64,000 bases of DNA from Microbacterium aurugineum (lineage in GTDB: Bacteria > Actinomycetota > Actinomycetes > Actinomycetales > Microbacteriaceae). Below the pieces are notes generated by a model. It was not told the DNA's origin and ran no database searches. It was given only the letters and a program-made list of their open reading frames with translations. The stretch's first letter is position 1. Each line of letters opens with the position of its first letter. Of the stretch, positions 36,258 through 44,294 are shown in pieces. Position numbers and translations under genes: made by a program. The stretch is taken from NCBI RefSeq assembly GCF_023101205.1, contig NZ_CP078078.1, forward strand, positions 248,001 through 312,000. The letters are read 5' to 3'.

Positions 36258-37429
36258 GCGCCGTGGTGCGTCTGCGCCTGCTCCGGGTGTCGTCCCCGCT
36301 GGTGCGCCCGTTCATCACGGCCGTGCGGCAGACGGACCGTCTCGACGTCGTGCTGGTCGAGGCGACCGATGCGGAGGGGCGCCGAGGATACGGGGAAGCC
36401 GCCACGAGCTGGCGTGTCACGGGGGAGAGTCCGCAGAGCGTCGCCGCCGCGGTCGCAGGTCCGCTCGCCGACGCCGTGCTCGGTCGCGATGCCGGCGACG
36501 CCGGGCTCCCGGGGGACATCGCGCGGTCGATCTGGGGCAATGCGGCCGCCCGCAGCGCTGTCGAGTGCGCGGTCGCCGATCTCGCCGCCCAGCAGCGGGA
36601 GGTCTCGCTCGTGGCCGACCTGTCTCGCGCGCACGCGGTGCACAACTCCTCACGAACGTCGCACGTCCGCACCGACATGACCCTGTCCGTGGGAGAGCCG
36701 CAGGCGGTGGCGACGCTTTCTGAGGAGTACGTCACCGCAGGCTTCGGCTGCCTCAAGCTCAAGGCCTCGGCCGCGCACGACATCGTGGCCGCGCTACGGG
36801 CCGTCCGTGCGGCTGTCGGGCCCCACATCACCCTGCGCATCGACGCGAACCAGGCCTGGGACGCCGAGACCGCGATCCGCGTGATCCGTACCGCCGAGGA
36901 CGCGGATCTCGGGCTCGAACTCGTCGAGCAGCCGGTCGCCGCCCACGACCTCGACGCGCTCGCCGCGGTGACGGCGGCCGTCGACACCCCGATCATGGCG
37001 GACGAGTCGGTGCGGACGGCCGAGGACGTGCGCGTGATCGCCGATCGGGGAGCCGCCGCCCTCGTGAACATCAAGCTCGCCAAGACGGGCGGTCCGGCCG
37101 AGGCGATCGCTGCCGCGGAGGCCGCACGAGAGGCGGGGCTGGGGGTCGTGATCGGCTGCATGATGGAGTCCCACGTCGGAGTGAGTGCCGCAGCCCACCT
37201 CGCAGCGGCCGTCGCCCCCGATGTCGTGCACGACCTGGACGCGGCGTCCTGGCTGCGTCGCTCGCCCGTGGTGGGTGGGGTCGCCCCGTCCGGTGAGGTG
37301 CTGACGCTCGGGGCGGGCACGGGGCTGGGCATCCTGGGGCTCGCATCCGACGCACAGACCGACATCCTCCTCGACCTCGACCGCGACCTCGATCGCGACC
37401 TCGGCCGCGGTGCGGAGGTGCGCGTATGA
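36254..37429 (+). CDS. Dipeptide epimerase (L-Ala-D/L-Glu type, enolase superfamily)
   Basis: 391 aa. It probably converts L-Ala-D-Glu from murein to L-Ala-L-Glu so that ordinary peptidases can use it. Enolase-superfamily active site is complete: K168-L-K170 (CLKLKA), metal ligands in RIDANQAWD, LELVEQPV and MADES, the opposite Lys in NIKLAKTGG, and the dipeptide-specificity segment HDLDAASWL near the end, as in YcjG-type epimerases. The C-terminus carries a short DLDRD repeat. The ATG at 36254 overlaps the GNAT stop by 4 bases; the longer frame starting further upstream is an artefact. Confidence 0.92.
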   Translation: MSAVVRLRLLRVSSPLVRPFITAVRQTDRLDVVLVEATDAEGRRGYGEAATSWRVTGESPQSVAAAVAGPLADAVLGRDAGDAGLPGDIARSIWGNAAARSAVECAVADLAAQQREVSLVADLSRAHAVHNSSRTSHVRTDMTLSVGEPQAVATLSEEYVTAGFGCLKLKASAAHDIVAALRAVRAAVGPHITLRIDANQAWDAETAIRVIRTAEDADLGLELVEQPVAAHDLDALAAVTAAVDTPIMADESVRTAEDVRVIADRGAAALVNIKLAKTGGPAEAIAAAEAAREAGLGVVIGCMMESHVGVSAAAHLAAAVAPDVVHDLDAASWLRRSPVVGGVAPSGEVLTLGAGTGLGILGLASDAQTDILLDLDRDLDRDLGRGAEVRV

Positions 37430-38511
37430 CCGCCGCCGCCGCCGTCGCCGCCGTCCTCGGGATGGAGTCCGCCCCGCGCGGAGTCGTCGCGGGCGTCGTG
37501 ACCGAGGCGGGACGTGAGGTCGCGGCCAGCGGCCTGGCCGACCTCGCCGGAACCCCGATGACCACCGAGACCGCGTTCGACATCGCCTCGGTCTCGAAGG
37601 TCGCGGCGACGACGACAGCGATCCTCAGACTGGTCAGCCGGGGCGACCTGCGCTTCGATGATCCGGTCGACCGCTTCGTCTCCGGGACCGCGTGCGCTCC
37701 GGGAACGACCGTGCGCCACCTCCTGCAGCACCGCGCCGGCCTGTGGGAGTGGCAGCCTCTCTACCTCGACCGTGAGCACGCCGGCGACCCCGACGCCGCG
37801 GCGGACGCGATCCCGCTGCGATACGCCCTCGACGACGCCCGCCACTACTCCGACCTCGGCTTCATGCTCCTGGGCCGCATCGTCGCGGCGGTCACCGGGT
37901 TGCCTCTGGACGCCGCCGTCCGCGAGCTCGTCACCGCGCCCCTCGGCCTGGATCGCACGGCATACGGACCCGCCGGTCGGCCCGTCGCCTCGTCCGCGAT
38001 CGGTGACGTCGCCGAACGCCGCATGGTCGCCACGGGGGAGCCCTACCCGATCCTCACCGCGGCGCGGGACTTCACCTGGCGCGAGGAGGAGATCACCGGC
38101 GTCGTGAACGACGGCAACTGCTTCCATGCTCTCGGTGGCGTCTCCGGCCACGCGGGGCTGTTCAGCACCGCGACCGACCTGCTGACCTTGGGGGCGGCGC
38201 TCGCCGCGCCCGAGCGCCATCCCGCGCTGTGGGGCCCGGACGACGTCGCCGAGCTCTTCCGCGACGGACCGGATGCCGGACAGGCGCTGGGGTGGCGCAG
38301 CGACACGGTCGCCGTCGCCGGCCGGCCGACCCGCGTGCTCTGGCACCCCGGCTTCACGGGCTGTGCCCTCGGGATCGTCCCGAACACCGGCACCGCCGCG
38401 GTGCTGCTGAGCACCCGCCTCTTCGCCCCCGAACCCGCACCGACCGAGGCGCTCTGGCGCACGGTGCTCCCCGCCCTCCTGGACGACAACGAAGGAACGA
38501 GAACATCATGA
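37426..38511 (+). CDS. Serine hydrolase of beta-lactamase class C fold (YbbE/AmlB-like)
   Basis: 361 aa. SxxK nucleophile motif SVSK in TAFDIASVSKVAAT (about S58), YSD in place of the usual Y-x-N (HYSDLGFMLLG), and GVSGHAGLFSTATDLL as the third element. The GHAGLFST form is characteristic of YbbE-like proteins found with NagZ/NamZ muropeptide recycling genes in Bacillus and Bacteroidetes. No signal peptide is seen, so it should act in the cytoplasm, possibly as an amidase or esterase on muropeptides. It overlaps both neighbours by 4 bases. Confidence 0.88.
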   Translation: MTAAAAVAAVLGMESAPRGVVAGVVTEAGREVAASGLADLAGTPMTTETAFDIASVSKVAATTTAILRLVSRGDLRFDDPVDRFVSGTACAPGTTVRHLLQHRAGLWEWQPLYLDREHAGDPDAAADAIPLRYALDDARHYSDLGFMLLGRIVAAVTGLPLDAAVRELVTAPLGLDRTAYGPAGRPVASSAIGDVAERRMVATGEPYPILTAARDFTWREEEITGVVNDGNCFHALGGVSGHAGLFSTATDLLTLGAALAAPERHPALWGPDDVAELFRDGPDAGQALGWRSDTVAVAGRPTRVLWHPGFTGCALGIVPNTGTAAVLLSTRLFAPEPAPTEALWRTVLPALLDDNEGTRTS

Positions 38512-40136
38512 GCATCACCGAGCCCGTGCTGAGCATCAGCGGTCTCGCCGTCGCCTTCCGGACCGGTTCCGAGCTGGTCACCGCGATCAGCGACGTCAAC
38601 ATCGACATCGCCGCCGGTGAGACCGTCGCGGTCGTGGGCGAGTCGGGATCGGGCAAGTCGACCACCGCCGCGGCCGTCAACCGCCTGCTGCCGGAGAACG
38701 GCTCGATCACGGCCGGGAGCATCCGCTTCGACGGGCGCGAGTTGACCGATCTGCCCGAGAACGCGATGATCTCGCTGCGCGGCGCGGGGATCGGTCTCGT
38801 GCCGCAGGATCCGATGTCGAACCTCAACCCGCTCATGCGTGTGGGCGAGCAGATCGGCGAGGCCCTCGAGGTGCACGGTCACACCCACGGAGAGGCCACG
38901 AAGGCCCGGGTCGTCGAGCTTCTGGAGATGGTGGGGATCGCGGACGCCGCCCAGCGCGCTCACCAGTACCCGCACGAGTTCTCCGGAGGTATGCGGCAGC
39001 GCGTGCTGATCGCGATGGGCCTCGCCTGCAAGCCGCGCCTGCTCATCGCCGACGAGCCCACCTCCGCTCTCGACGTGACGGTCCAGCGGCGCATCCTCGA
39101 CCAGCTCGACACGCTCACGGATGAGCTCGGCACCGCGGTCTTCCTGATCACCCACGACCTGGCCCTCGCCGCCGAGCGCGCCGACCGCATCGTCGTCATG
39201 TTCCGTGGCCGGGTGGTGGAGGAGGGGACGTCCGCCCAGGTCCTCGGCGCCCCGCAGCACGAGTACACCAAGCAACTGCTCGCCGCGGCGCCCAGCCTCG
39301 CGTCCCGCCGGGATGCCCTGCCGCAGCGCGAGGCCGCCACGGGCACTCCGTTCGTGGAGATCCGTGGCCTCCGCAAGGAGTTCGCACTCCGCGCTCCCAA
39401 AGCGGGGGAACCGCAGACGTTCACCGCGGTCGACGGGGTGAGCTTCGAGATCCGGCGGGGCACCACGGTGTCGATCGTGGGGGAGTCGGGGTCCGGCAAG
39501 TCGACCACCGCGAACATGGTGCTCGGGCTCGAAGACGCCACGTCGGGATCGATCCTGTTCGACGGGCTCGACCTGACCACTCTCCGTCGCAAGGAGCTGT
39601 TCGCCCTGCGCCGTCGGGTGCAGCCCGTCTTCCAGAACCCCTACGCCTCACTCGACCCCCGCTACACCGTCGAGCAGTCGATCGCCGAGCCGCTGCGTGT
39701 CCACCGCATCGGCACGACGGCGTCCCGCAAGGCACGGGTGCTCGAGCTGCTGGAACAGGTCGCCCTCCCCGCGGCGATGGCCGAGCGTCTGCCCCACGAG
39801 CTGTCGGGCGGACAGCGTCAGCGCGTCGCGATCGCCCGCGCCCTGGCGCTCGAGCCCGAACTCGTGGTGCTCGACGAAGCGGTGTCGGCGCTCGACGTGC
39901 TGGTGCAGGCGCAGATCCTCGATCTGCTCGCCGACCTGCAGAAGCGCCTGGGCCTGAGCTACCTGTTCATCAGCCACGATCTCGCCGTCGTGCGGATGAT
40001 CTCCGACGAGGTGCACGTCATGCAGCGCGGTGTCGTGGTGGAGAGCGGCACGCCGGAGCGCATCTTCGACGACCCGCAGCATCCGTACACGCGGGAACTG
40101 CTCGCCGCGATCCCCGGGGCGTCGCTGGCGTCCTGA
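38508..40136 (+). CDS. Peptide ABC transporter ATPase, two fused domains (DppD-DppF)
   Basis: 542 aa holding two complete ATPase domains. Domain 1 (~1-265): Walker A VGESGSGKST near residue 44, signature FSGGMRQRVLIAM, Walker B LLIADEPTSALD. Domain 2 (~285-542): VGESGSGKSTTANMVLG near 325, LSGGQRQRVAIARAL, LVVLDEAVSALD. Both carry the Opp/Dpp-specific loops, such as VFQNPYASLDPRYTVEQS. It drives the DppB/DppC-type channel of this operon. The ATG overlaps the serine hydrolase stop by 4 bases. It ends the operon; a complex palindrome follows at 40140-40248. Confidence 0.95.
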   Translation: MSITEPVLSISGLAVAFRTGSELVTAISDVNIDIAAGETVAVVGESGSGKSTTAAAVNRLLPENGSITAGSIRFDGRELTDLPENAMISLRGAGIGLVPQDPMSNLNPLMRVGEQIGEALEVHGHTHGEATKARVVELLEMVGIADAAQRAHQYPHEFSGGMRQRVLIAMGLACKPRLLIADEPTSALDVTVQRRILDQLDTLTDELGTAVFLITHDLALAAERADRIVVMFRGRVVEEGTSAQVLGAPQHEYTKQLLAAAPSLASRRDALPQREAATGTPFVEIRGLRKEFALRAPKAGEPQTFTAVDGVSFEIRRGTTVSIVGESGSGKSTTANMVLGLEDATSGSILFDGLDLTTLRRKELFALRRRVQPVFQNPYASLDPRYTVEQSIAEPLRVHRIGTTASRKARVLELLEQVALPAAMAERLPHELSGGQRQRVAIARALALEPELVVLDEAVSALDVLVQAQILDLLADLQKRLGLSYLFISHDLAVVRMISDEVHVMQRGVVVESGTPERIFDDPQHPYTRELLAAIPGASLAS

Positions 40137-40139
40137 GCG

Positions 40140-40248
40140 GGAGCAGATGTCACGCCTGTCGTCGGTTCACATGTCGGGAGGATGGGCGGATGTCGGGCGA
40201 ATGCCCTTCATCCGCTCGACATCCGTGAAATCTCCCGACATCTGCTCC
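40140..40248. repeat. Complex palindrome rich in ATGTC motifs
   Basis: The outer arms GGAGCAGATGTC (40140-40151) and GACATCTGCTCC (40237-40248) are perfect. Inner ATGTCGGGAG (40171-40180) pairs with CTCCCGACAT (40232-40241), and GGATGTCG (40188-40195) with CGACATCC (40218-40225). The arms compete, so several folds are possible. It lies between convergent genes and probably ends both transcripts, or it is a REP-like element. Confidence 0.65.
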
Positions 40249-40299
40249 GGACGGCACACGGGCGGGGCGGCAGACGGGCGGGCCTCGACGACCGCGGGC

Positions 40300-40467
40300 T
40301 CAGCGCTTGCGGTCGTCGTCGTCCCAGGGGCCTTCCCACCAGCCCGCACGGCCGTCGTCCGAGCCGCCGCGACCACGGCGGGAGCGCACGAACTGCACGA
40401 TGAACACGGTCAGCGAGCTGAGCAGGATCAGGAAGACCACGAGGAACAGCAGGTCGTTCTGGTTCAT
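40300..40467 (-). CDS. Small membrane protein, 55 aa
   Basis: One N-terminal membrane span (LLFLVVFLILLSSLTVFIVQ) followed by a basic, then Trp- and Asp-rich tail (GWWEGPWDDDDRKR). The ATG at 40467 overlaps the stop of the YdeI-like gene by 4 bases (ATGA), which fixes the start and links it to that operon. The function is unknown. The acidic tail after a basic stretch is unusual for a 55-residue protein and suggests an interaction surface at the membrane. Confidence 0.7.
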   Translation of the reverse strand: MNQNDLLFLVVFLILLSSLTVFIVQFVRSRRGRGGSDDGRAGWWEGPWDDDDRKR

Positions 40468-41042
40468 GGTCGCTTCCCCTCCGCGGCATCCGCCACGATC
40501 TTGGCGATGCGGGCCGACCGGGTCTCCGGGCGCTTGGCCATCGCGATGTGCGTGAGACCGAACTTCTTCACCGACTTCGGGAACGCGTCCCAGTTCTCGC
40601 GCGCAACGGGGACGGCATCGAGGGCGGCGGCGAACTCGTCCGGCTCGATCCCGGCCTCGGGGCCGTCGAGCACGGTCCAGGAGCCGTTCGCCTTCGCCGT
40701 CTCCAGCGCACGGATCCCGGCCGGGGCGAGCAGCCCCTCCGCCTCGAGTTCCGCGATCCGAGCCTTGTTCGTCGCCGCCCATCCGCTGCCGGGACGGCGA
40801 GGCGAGAACCACTGTCCGACGGCGCGCTCGTCCGTTCCCTCGCCGAACACGCGCACCGGGCCGTCGATCCATCCGAAGCAGAGCGCATGCCGCACGGCGT
40901 CCTCGTACTCGACACCGTCGGCGGCACCCCGCACGCTCAACAGCCAGACGCCCGTGGTCCGCTCGTGGTTCTCCTGGAGCCAGGTGCGCCAGGCGACCGC
41001 ATCGGCCGCCCGAATCCGCTCGCCGTCTTCCAGTGCGCCCAT
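40464..41042 (-). CDS. YdeI/OmpD-associated family protein
   Basis: 192 aa. Family features: RTWLQENHERTTGVWLLSVR near the start, VRHALCFGWIDGP and SPRRPGSGWAATNKARI in the middle, and an alpha-helical C-terminal half with WDAFPKSVKKFGLTHI and AKRPETRSARIAKIV. YdeI-like proteins are widespread and soluble; some are linked to stress or peptide resistance, but the activity is unknown. The ATG is 3 bases after the stop of the upstream HAD phosphatase gene, so it belongs to a three-gene operon with that gene and the small membrane protein. Confidence 0.88.
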   Translation of the reverse strand: MGALEDGERIRAADAVAWRTWLQENHERTTGVWLLSVRGAADGVEYEDAVRHALCFGWIDGPVRVFGEGTDERAVGQWFSPRRPGSGWAATNKARIAELEAEGLLAPAGIRALETAKANGSWTVLDGPEAGIEPDEFAAALDAVPVARENWDAFPKSVKKFGLTHIAMAKRPETRSARIAKIVADAAEGKRP

Positions 41043-41045
41043 GGG

Positions 41046-41858
41046 CTACTTCTTCGTCTTCACCGTCGGGATCGTCTCGGTGATCCGCGGCAGCAGGTCG
41101 GCCACGGACTGCACGATCTCATCGGGGCGGAACGGGTACTTCTCGACCTCGGCCTGGTCGCTGATCCCGGTGAGGACCAGGACGGTGTGCAGGCCCGCCT
41201 CGATGCCGGCCACGACGTCGGTGTCCATCCGGTCGCCGATCATGCCGGTGCGCTTCGAGTGCGCGCCGATCTTGTTCAGCGCCGACCGGAACATCATCGG
41301 GTTCGGCTTGCCGACCACGTAGGGCTCCTTGCCGGTGGCCTTGGTGATGAGGGCCGCGATCGCACCGGTGGCCGGGAGCGGCCCGTCGGTGCTCGGACCC
41401 GTGGCATCCGGGTTCGTGACGATGAACCGCGCGCCGCCGATGATGAGGCGGATCGCCTTCGTGATCGCCTCGAACGAGTAGTTGCGCGTCTCGCCGACGA
41501 CCACGAAGTCGGGGTTCGTCTCGGTCATGATGAAGCCGGCGTCGTGCAGGGCGGTGAGGATGCCGGCCTCGCCGATCACGAACGCCGAGCCACCGGGCAG
41601 CTGCTGCTTCAGGAAGTCGGCGGTGGCGAGGGCCGAGGTCCAGATGCGCTCCTCGGGTACGTGCAGTCCGCTGATGCGGAGGCGTGCCGACAGGTCGCGC
41701 GCGGTGAAGATCGAGTTGTTGGTGAGCACCAGGTACGGGATGCCTGCGCTCTCCCACCCGGCGAGCAGTTCGGACGCCCCGGGAATGGCGTCGTTCTCAT
41801 GGACGAGCACACCGTCCATGTCGGTGAGCCAGCATTCGATGTCGTCACGTTGTGCCAT
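41046..41858 (-). CDS. HAD-IIA family sugar/nucleotide phosphatase (NagD-like)
   Basis: 270 aa. HAD motifs: DMDGVLVHE near residue 8, LVLTNNSIFTARDLS (motif II), the conserved Lys in VVGKPNPMMF (motif III) and GDRMDTDVVAGIEAG (motif IV), with a C2a cap between. NagD-type enzymes dephosphorylate nucleotides or sugar phosphates. The frame allows a GTG at 41864, but a minus-strand TAGGCT box (41865-41870) lies exactly 6 bases before the ATG at 41858, so I use the ATG and a leaderless start. First gene of an operon with the YdeI-like protein. Confidence 0.9.
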   Translation of the reverse strand: MAQRDDIECWLTDMDGVLVHENDAIPGASELLAGWESAGIPYLVLTNNSIFTARDLSARLRISGLHVPEERIWTSALATADFLKQQLPGGSAFVIGEAGILTALHDAGFIMTETNPDFVVVGETRNYSFEAITKAIRLIIGGARFIVTNPDATGPSTDGPLPATGAIAALITKATGKEPYVVGKPNPMMFRSALNKIGAHSKRTGMIGDRMDTDVVAGIEAGLHTVLVLTGISDQAEVEKYPFRPDEIVQSVADLLPRITETIPTVKTKK

Positions 41859-41928
41859 GTGCACAGCCTAGAGGGCGAGGGTTGCCGGCACATGTCCGTG
41901 TGGCAGAGGGGTGCCGCAACAGATCGGT

Positions 41929-42558
41929 TCAGGCGGTGAGCCAGATCACGTCCGCGGCGTGCGCGACCTCGGCGTCGGTGCCGTCGACAGACACACCGGC
42001 GGCGGTCACCGTGACCTCGACGCCGACCGCGATGCCCGCGGCCTCCACGGCGCGGAGCACTTCCGGATCCTGGTCGCTCACCCGCAGCACGCGTCCCGTG
42101 TGTCCGACCGCGGCATCGGCCAGAAGCACGAACGGCACCCGCTCCACGTGCCCGTCGACATCGGGGATCGCATCGCCGTGCGGGTCGAAGCGGGGGCGTC
42201 CGAGGCGGGCGTCGATGCCTTCCAGCAGTCGGTCGCTGATGGTGTGTTCGAGCACCTCGGCCTCGTCGTGCACCTCGTCCCAGCCGTAGTCGAACTCCTG
42301 CACCAGCCAGGTCTCGACCAGCCGGTGTCGGCGCACCATCGCGAGGGCGCGGGCTGTGCCGGCCTCCGTCAGCCGCACCGCGCCGTAGGGCACGTGCGAG
42401 ACGAGCCCCGCGGCAGCGAGCTTCTTGACCATCTCGGTGACCGACGAGGGGGCGATGCCGAGCTTCGCGGCGAGCACCGACGGGGTGATCGGCGCATCCT
42501 GCCACTCGGTGTGCGCGTAGACGGTCTTCAGATAGTCGTCAGCTGCGGGGGAGGCCAC
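41929..42558 (-). CDS. mntR: DtxR/MntR-family metal-dependent repressor
   Basis: 209 aa. N-terminal winged helix-turn-helix (LAAKLGIAPSSVTEMVKKLA), a dimerisation domain with metal ligands HDEAEVLEH, and a C-terminal SH3/FeoA-like domain (~140-209). At the position where iron sensors (DtxR, IdeR) have Cys before x-x-Glu-His, this protein has Glu (EVLEH), the MntR pattern, so it probably senses manganese. The GTG at 42558 is 6 bases after a minus-strand TAGGCT box (42565-42570). Its likely target is the Nramp gene 365 bases away, which carries two matching palindromes. Confidence 0.88.
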   Translation of the reverse strand: MASPAADDYLKTVYAHTEWQDAPITPSVLAAKLGIAPSSVTEMVKKLAAAGLVSHVPYGAVRLTEAGTARALAMVRRHRLVETWLVQEFDYGWDEVHDEAEVLEHTISDRLLEGIDARLGRPRFDPHGDAIPDVDGHVERVPFVLLADAAVGHTGRVLRVSDQDPEVLRAVEAAGIAVGVEVTVTAAGVSVDGTDAEVAHAADVIWLTA

Positions 42559-42605
42559 CCGACCAGCCTACGCGGTGCTCTCCCGCGCCCAGGCAGCGAC
42601 GGAGG

Positions 42606-42902
42606 TCAGCCCAGGGTGCTCAGGAAGATGAACGCCGCCTGCCCCGCGAAGAACAGGACGAGGAATCCGAGGAGGGCGGCGGCCAGCGAGAGCCGGCCGT
42701 CGAACCCCTCGACCTCGTCGATGCCGACCTTGCGGGCACGGAACGCCAGCACGAGGGTGGCCACGCCGAGGGCCAGCTGCACCCAGGGGCTGGCGGGCCC
42801 GATGACCTTCGGGAAGGCGATCAGCAGCCCACCGATGATGCCGGTCGCGAAGCCGGTCCAGGTGAGGATGCGGACGGTGCGGCGAGCGCTCTCGGCAGAC
42901 AT
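42606..42902 (-). CDS. Small polytopic membrane protein, 98 aa
   Basis: Three hydrophobic segments: ILTWTGFATGIIGGLLIAFP, VQLALGVATLVLAFRARKVG and LAAALLGFLVLFFAGQAAFI. No known family recognised. It lies between the Nramp transporter and the MntR-like gene on the same strand. A minus-strand TAGGCT box (42910-42915) 7 bases before the ATG at 42902 shows its own leaderless promoter, so it need not be co-expressed with the transporter. Confidence 0.75.
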   Translation of the reverse strand: MSAESARRTVRILTWTGFATGIIGGLLIAFPKVIGPASPWVQLALGVATLVLAFRARKVGIDEVEGFDGRLSLAAALLGFLVLFFAGQAAFIFLSTLG

Positions 42903-42922
42903 GCCTCCGAGCCTATCCGGGC

Positions 42923-44215
42923 TCAGGCTCCCGTCAGCACCAGCCAGAGCAGGGCGCCGTTCAGTGCGATCAGCAGCACCGAGGCCACGATGCCGGCCGC
43001 TGTCGTCCACCGTCGATTGACCCAGGCGCCGAGGGTCCGTCGCTGTGCCGTGAGCACGACCAGGGGAATCAGGGCGAACGGGATCCCGAAGGACAGCACC
43101 ACCTGACTGAGCACGAGGGCGAGCGTCGGATCGAAACCGATCCCGAGGATCACGAGAGCGGGGATCAGCGTCACCAGTCGCCGTGCGAGCAGGGGGACGC
43201 GCACGTGCAGCAGGCCGTGCATGATCTCGGCTCCCGCGTAGGCGCCGACCGACGTCGAGGCGAGACCGGAAGCGAGCAGGCCGACCGCGAAGAACGTGGC
43301 GACGACCGGTCCGAGGCCGGCGGCGAGGGCGGCGTGCGCCCCCTCGAGTGAGTCGGTGCCTTCGACCCCCGCCAGGTTCGCGGCGGCGAGCAGAAGGATG
43401 CAGAGGTTGACCGAACCTGCGATCACCATCGCGACCGAGACGTCCCAGCGGGTGGCGGTGAGGAGCCGACGGATGCGCGAGCTCTCGGTGCGCACGGCTT
43501 CGTCGCCGGCGTGCGCGGTCGTCGCCCCGAAACGGTCGCGGGCGAGGGAGGAGTGCGCGTAGATCGCGTGCGGCATGATCGTCGCCCCGAGGATCGAGGC
43601 TGCCAGCAGCACGGATCCGGTGTCCTCGAAGCGCGGCACCATGCCGCCCAGGATCCCTGCCGGATCCGGCGGAGCCACGAACACACCGGCGACGAAGCCG
43701 ATCGTGATGATGGCCATCAGTCCGATGATCACGAACTCGAACGGACGTGCGCCACGACGGTTCTGCACCGTGAGGAGGATCATCGAGACGGCGCCCGTGA
43801 TCAGGCCGCCGAGCAGCAGGGGTACGTCGAAGAGCAGGTTCAGGGCGACCGCCCCGCCGATGATCTCCGCGAGATCGGTGGCCATCGCGACGAGTTCGGC
43901 CTGCACCCAGTACGCCCGGCGTGCCCACGGGCGGCGCAGGCGTGTGCCCAGCACCTCGGGAAGGCTCTGCCCCGTGACGACCCCCAGTTTCGCGGAGAGG
44001 TACTGGATGAGCCAGGCCATGACGTTGCCGGCGACGACGACCCAGACCAACAGGTAGCCATACTGGGCGCCCGCGGTCATGTTGCTCGCGACGTTTCCCG
44101 GGTCGAGGTAGGCGACCCCGGCGACGAGGGCGGGTCCGAGCAGCCACAGCCCGCGGGGCGCGGTCGCCGGGGTCAGATCCTTCGTGGTTCCCGGAAGCAC
44201 AGAATTTTTAGGCAC
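42923..44215 (-). CDS. mntH: Nramp-family Mn2+/Fe2+ transporter
   Basis: 430 aa, about 11 membrane spans. Proton-coupled divalent metal importer. Metal-site signatures: AYLDPGNVASNMTAG in span 1 (D-P-G-N) and GATIMPHAIYAHSSL in span 6 (M-P-H). The frame runs back to 44245, but I place the start at the GTG at 44215: a minus-strand TACGGT box (44222-44227) lies 6 bases upstream. Two palindromes overlap the -35 region and the start site, predicting repression by the MntR-like protein when manganese is plentiful. Confidence 0.93.
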   Translation of the reverse strand: MPKNSVLPGTTKDLTPATAPRGLWLLGPALVAGVAYLDPGNVASNMTAGAQYGYLLVWVVVAGNVMAWLIQYLSAKLGVVTGQSLPEVLGTRLRRPWARRAYWVQAELVAMATDLAEIIGGAVALNLLFDVPLLLGGLITGAVSMILLTVQNRRGARPFEFVIIGLMAIITIGFVAGVFVAPPDPAGILGGMVPRFEDTGSVLLAASILGATIMPHAIYAHSSLARDRFGATTAHAGDEAVRTESSRIRRLLTATRWDVSVAMVIAGSVNLCILLLAAANLAGVEGTDSLEGAHAALAAGLGPVVATFFAVGLLASGLASTSVGAYAGAEIMHGLLHVRVPLLARRLVTLIPALVILGIGFDPTLALVLSQVVLSFGIPFALIPLVVLTAQRRTLGAWVNRRWTTAAGIVASVLLIALNGALLWLVLTGA

Positions 44216-44251
44216 ACCGAAACCGTAGCGTATTTTTCGGTCCACCTAAAA
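44207..44251 (-). promoter_or_regulatory. Twin MntR-like operators around the Nramp promoter
   Basis: Site 1, TTTAGGC-AC-ACCGAAA (44207-44222), covers the start codon. Site 2, TTTTCGGT-CC-ACCTAAAA (44234-44251), covers the -35 region. Both fit TTTnGGY-N2-ACCnAAA. Their centres are 28 bases apart, and the TACGGT -10 box (44222-44227) lies between them, an ideal layout for repression. Confidence 0.7.
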
Positions 44252-44294
44252 GTCCTCGGTGCCGGCTCCGCGGAGGCGGCGATAGCCTGGCGGG

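Noticed and set aside
37426..38511. A beta-lactam resistance gene
   Set aside because: The protein has no signal peptide, carries the YbbE-type GHAGLFST element and sits in a muropeptide operon, so recycling is the better reading.
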